Shown piece by piece: positions 62,176 through 64,000 of a stretch of 64,000 bases of DNA. Both the position numbers and the translations under genes were made by a program. Location: contig NC_134036.1 of assembly GCF_964204645.1 (NCBI RefSeq), positions 4,204,001 to 4,268,000 of the forward strand, written 5' to 3'. Source of the DNA: Tubulanus polymorphus. Its lineage: Eukaryota > Nemertea > Palaeonemertea > Tubulaniformes > Tubulanidae. Every line of letters starts with the position of its first letter. Position 1 is the first letter of the stretch. The notes under the pieces are model-generated. The model saw nothing but the letters and a program-made list of their open reading frames with translations. It did no database searches and was not told where the DNA came from.

Positions 62176-64000
62176 CAAATCAAACTTTCAGTTTGGGGCT
62201 TGTTTACATTTCAATACAAAACTACTGACAAAGCCTCTTAACCTCGACTGTGGAAATGGATCTACAGTCGTGTTACACAACCATCCATATTCAACGACAG
62301 TTTCACAAAAAATTTGAGACGACTTTTTTTTCCGTAAATATGCCTAAACGTTGTTCACTTTCCACCAGCGAACCGACACAAAATAATTGAAAAATAAAAA
62401 ATCCACGATAAAAATGTTTAGGTATGAATCACAACGAAATTTTACACCGCCATATAGACCCACAGAAATCCCGAAAACATATCGATATATATTGAATAAA
62501 AAAAAAAATCGACATTTATTGCCACCAACATCGAACATTGAAAAAATTAGAAAAATTTATTCAATAAAGAAAATTAGACAAACTTTTCAAAAAAAACAAA
62601 ACACGAAAGACCAAAAGAACCTAAATTAAAAAAAAAAAACCGAGTGTATGATGAACGTAAAATGATGAGAATTTGAATGAAAAGGCAATTTTCAACATTT
62701 TCTTTCGTCGAAAAATAATTTCGATGAATTTTGATGATTTCCACATTTTTATCATATGTCGTAGCGACAATAATTACTGAATACAGAATTTCTTTACTTT
62801 TAAACGATTAGAATTTGAATTTGAATTGAATTTAGGAAAATGAAAATTAGATTAACGTTTTAGTCGTAATCCTGGTTACAACATATTGACGTCGATTTGA
62901 ATTTTGAATAACGCGTGAAACGTTTAACGGAAAATATTTCGAATTAATGTGGTCGGTGCTGATGATGCTACGTACTCGTCACGATATATACTATTAGGCT
63001 CTACGCGAAATCTAACTTTTGCCAAAATGAAATTAAAAAAAAAAAACATAGTTCATATTTTCGTAGATTTCGCGAAAAGCACTTCACATAAAAAAGAGAA
63101 ACCATTCGATTTGAAACCCGAAAAAATAACGATCGCCTTTTATTGGGATTCGAACCCGATGTTTCGAGTCCCCGCAAAAATGGACGGCGTGCCCCGTACT
63201 GTGCGATGAGACGGGCTCGTAGTCCCGAAAATCGTCGACTTCTTGAGAAAAACCGTCGAAATATGCAAACATTTTACGGGTTCGAACCTTCAACCTCTCG
63301 ACAACAACTACGACAAAAAACTGACTGCTGCACCGGGGAGTGTGAACGAGTCTAAACCATCGACTTCTAAGAATTACAGAATAATCTTACTAAGACACTG
63401 AGACCATTTTTATGTAATGATAAAAAAACATAACAGCCAACTACAATACCAAAAATATAGCTACATATTTATATACGTTTGGATGTGTACCGGCCCATGA
63501 AAATAACAAATTAACGATTAATTAATCAATTAATTCGTTAATCAATCTATGTGGTAATTAATCAGACTGGTGATTAACCAATTACCGATTGATTGGTAAT
63601 ATCCATTGACCTAAAACGAGTAACGACTAGGACAGAGTGGAAATTAAATCAAAATGATATTGATTAAAATCATTGCCGTTACGAAATGGTAATAATCAAG
63701 ATATTCAAATTACGGTCAATAAAAATTGTTATAAATAAAAATTATCGAAATCATCGAAATAAAAAAGAATTTAAAAAAACGATAAACACATAATTTCGAA
63801 ATTGGTCGTAGGGCGAAAAATTCAATCAATTATAACGGTAACGATAATGATAATTATAATGGTATAAATTATAATTATAATGAATATTCAATTCGTATCG
63901 AACGTCTACTTGGTTCTTTTCTCGAAAATAGTCCCGAAAGACGTAGATAGATGAGAGATAGAGAGAAAAACACCACGGAAAAAGTGACAATGATAAAACA
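62176..64000. other. AT-rich interval at the right edge
   Basis: No gene is seen. TTAATTAATCAATTAATT-type palindromic stretches lie at about 63510-63545. Two GGGATTCGAACCCG-like B-box sequences (about 63147 and 63280) are not part of recognisable tRNAs. Confidence 0.35.

Noticed and set aside
63140-63310. Possible tRNA genes from GGGTTCGAACC-like sequences, also at 49146, 58012 and 59642
   Set aside because: Only a B-box-like string is present; no A box at the right distance and no cloverleaf could be drawn.

Overview
This window is animal nuclear DNA. It holds multi-exon genes with GT-AG introns, extracellular domain shuffling (CUB, C-type lectin, LDLa, LRR, 7TM), many minisatellites, a tRNA-derived SINE and foldback elements. 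The stacked receptor of the LDLa/LRR (GRL101, relaxin-receptor-like) type, present as a recent tandem duplicate, suggests a marine invertebrate, most likely a lophotrochozoan such as a mollusc, annelid, brachiopod or nemertean. That placement is inference.

Region 1 (1-13.5 kb) is a receptor cluster. Copy A enters from the left edge and is complete only from LDLa repeats to the 7TM domain. Copy B (4635-12005) can be assembled as four phase-compatible exons giving about 1976 residues: signal peptide, CUB domains, C-type lectin domain, six LDLa repeats, LRRs, 7TM. The two copies are nearly identical across their shared coding part and about 1 kb beyond it. A stop codon directly abuts the last splice donor; splicing onto a short terminal exon at 11891-12005 gives a longer cytoplasmic tail. 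I cannot find that terminal exon behind copy A. A broken third copy lies on the minus strand at 13.3-13.5 kb, next to another frameshifted minus-strand coding-like stretch.

Region 2 (14-27.2 kb) has two plus-strand genes. The first is a SAC3D1 (SAC3 homology domain protein 1) orthologue assembled from seven exons, 358 residues. The second is an unrecognised single-pass membrane protein in three exons, whose reading frame continues for 71 codons beyond an in-frame TGA. Their introns carry foldback or MITE-like elements and several unrelated tandem repeats.

Region 3 (27-47 kb) is gene-poor and dominated by repeats: a 92-bp minisatellite shared with a SAC3D1 intron, tRNA-like repeats, a SINE, 18-, 39- and 60-bp minisatellites, long purine-rich arrays, a dispersed 0.6-kb element in two copies, and a 5.8-kb satellite of about 51-bp monomers arranged in three higher-order blocks of 1.75-2.0 kb.

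Region 4 (47-64 kb) is AT-rich with many short TAA/ATC microsatellites, one (TA)n run of about 195 bp, a minisatellite present in opposite orientations at 51.8 and 61.9 kb, a series of CTCF-like motifs, and a few short coding-like patches that I cannot assign to genes. No prokaryotic, plasmid or CRISPR features are present.
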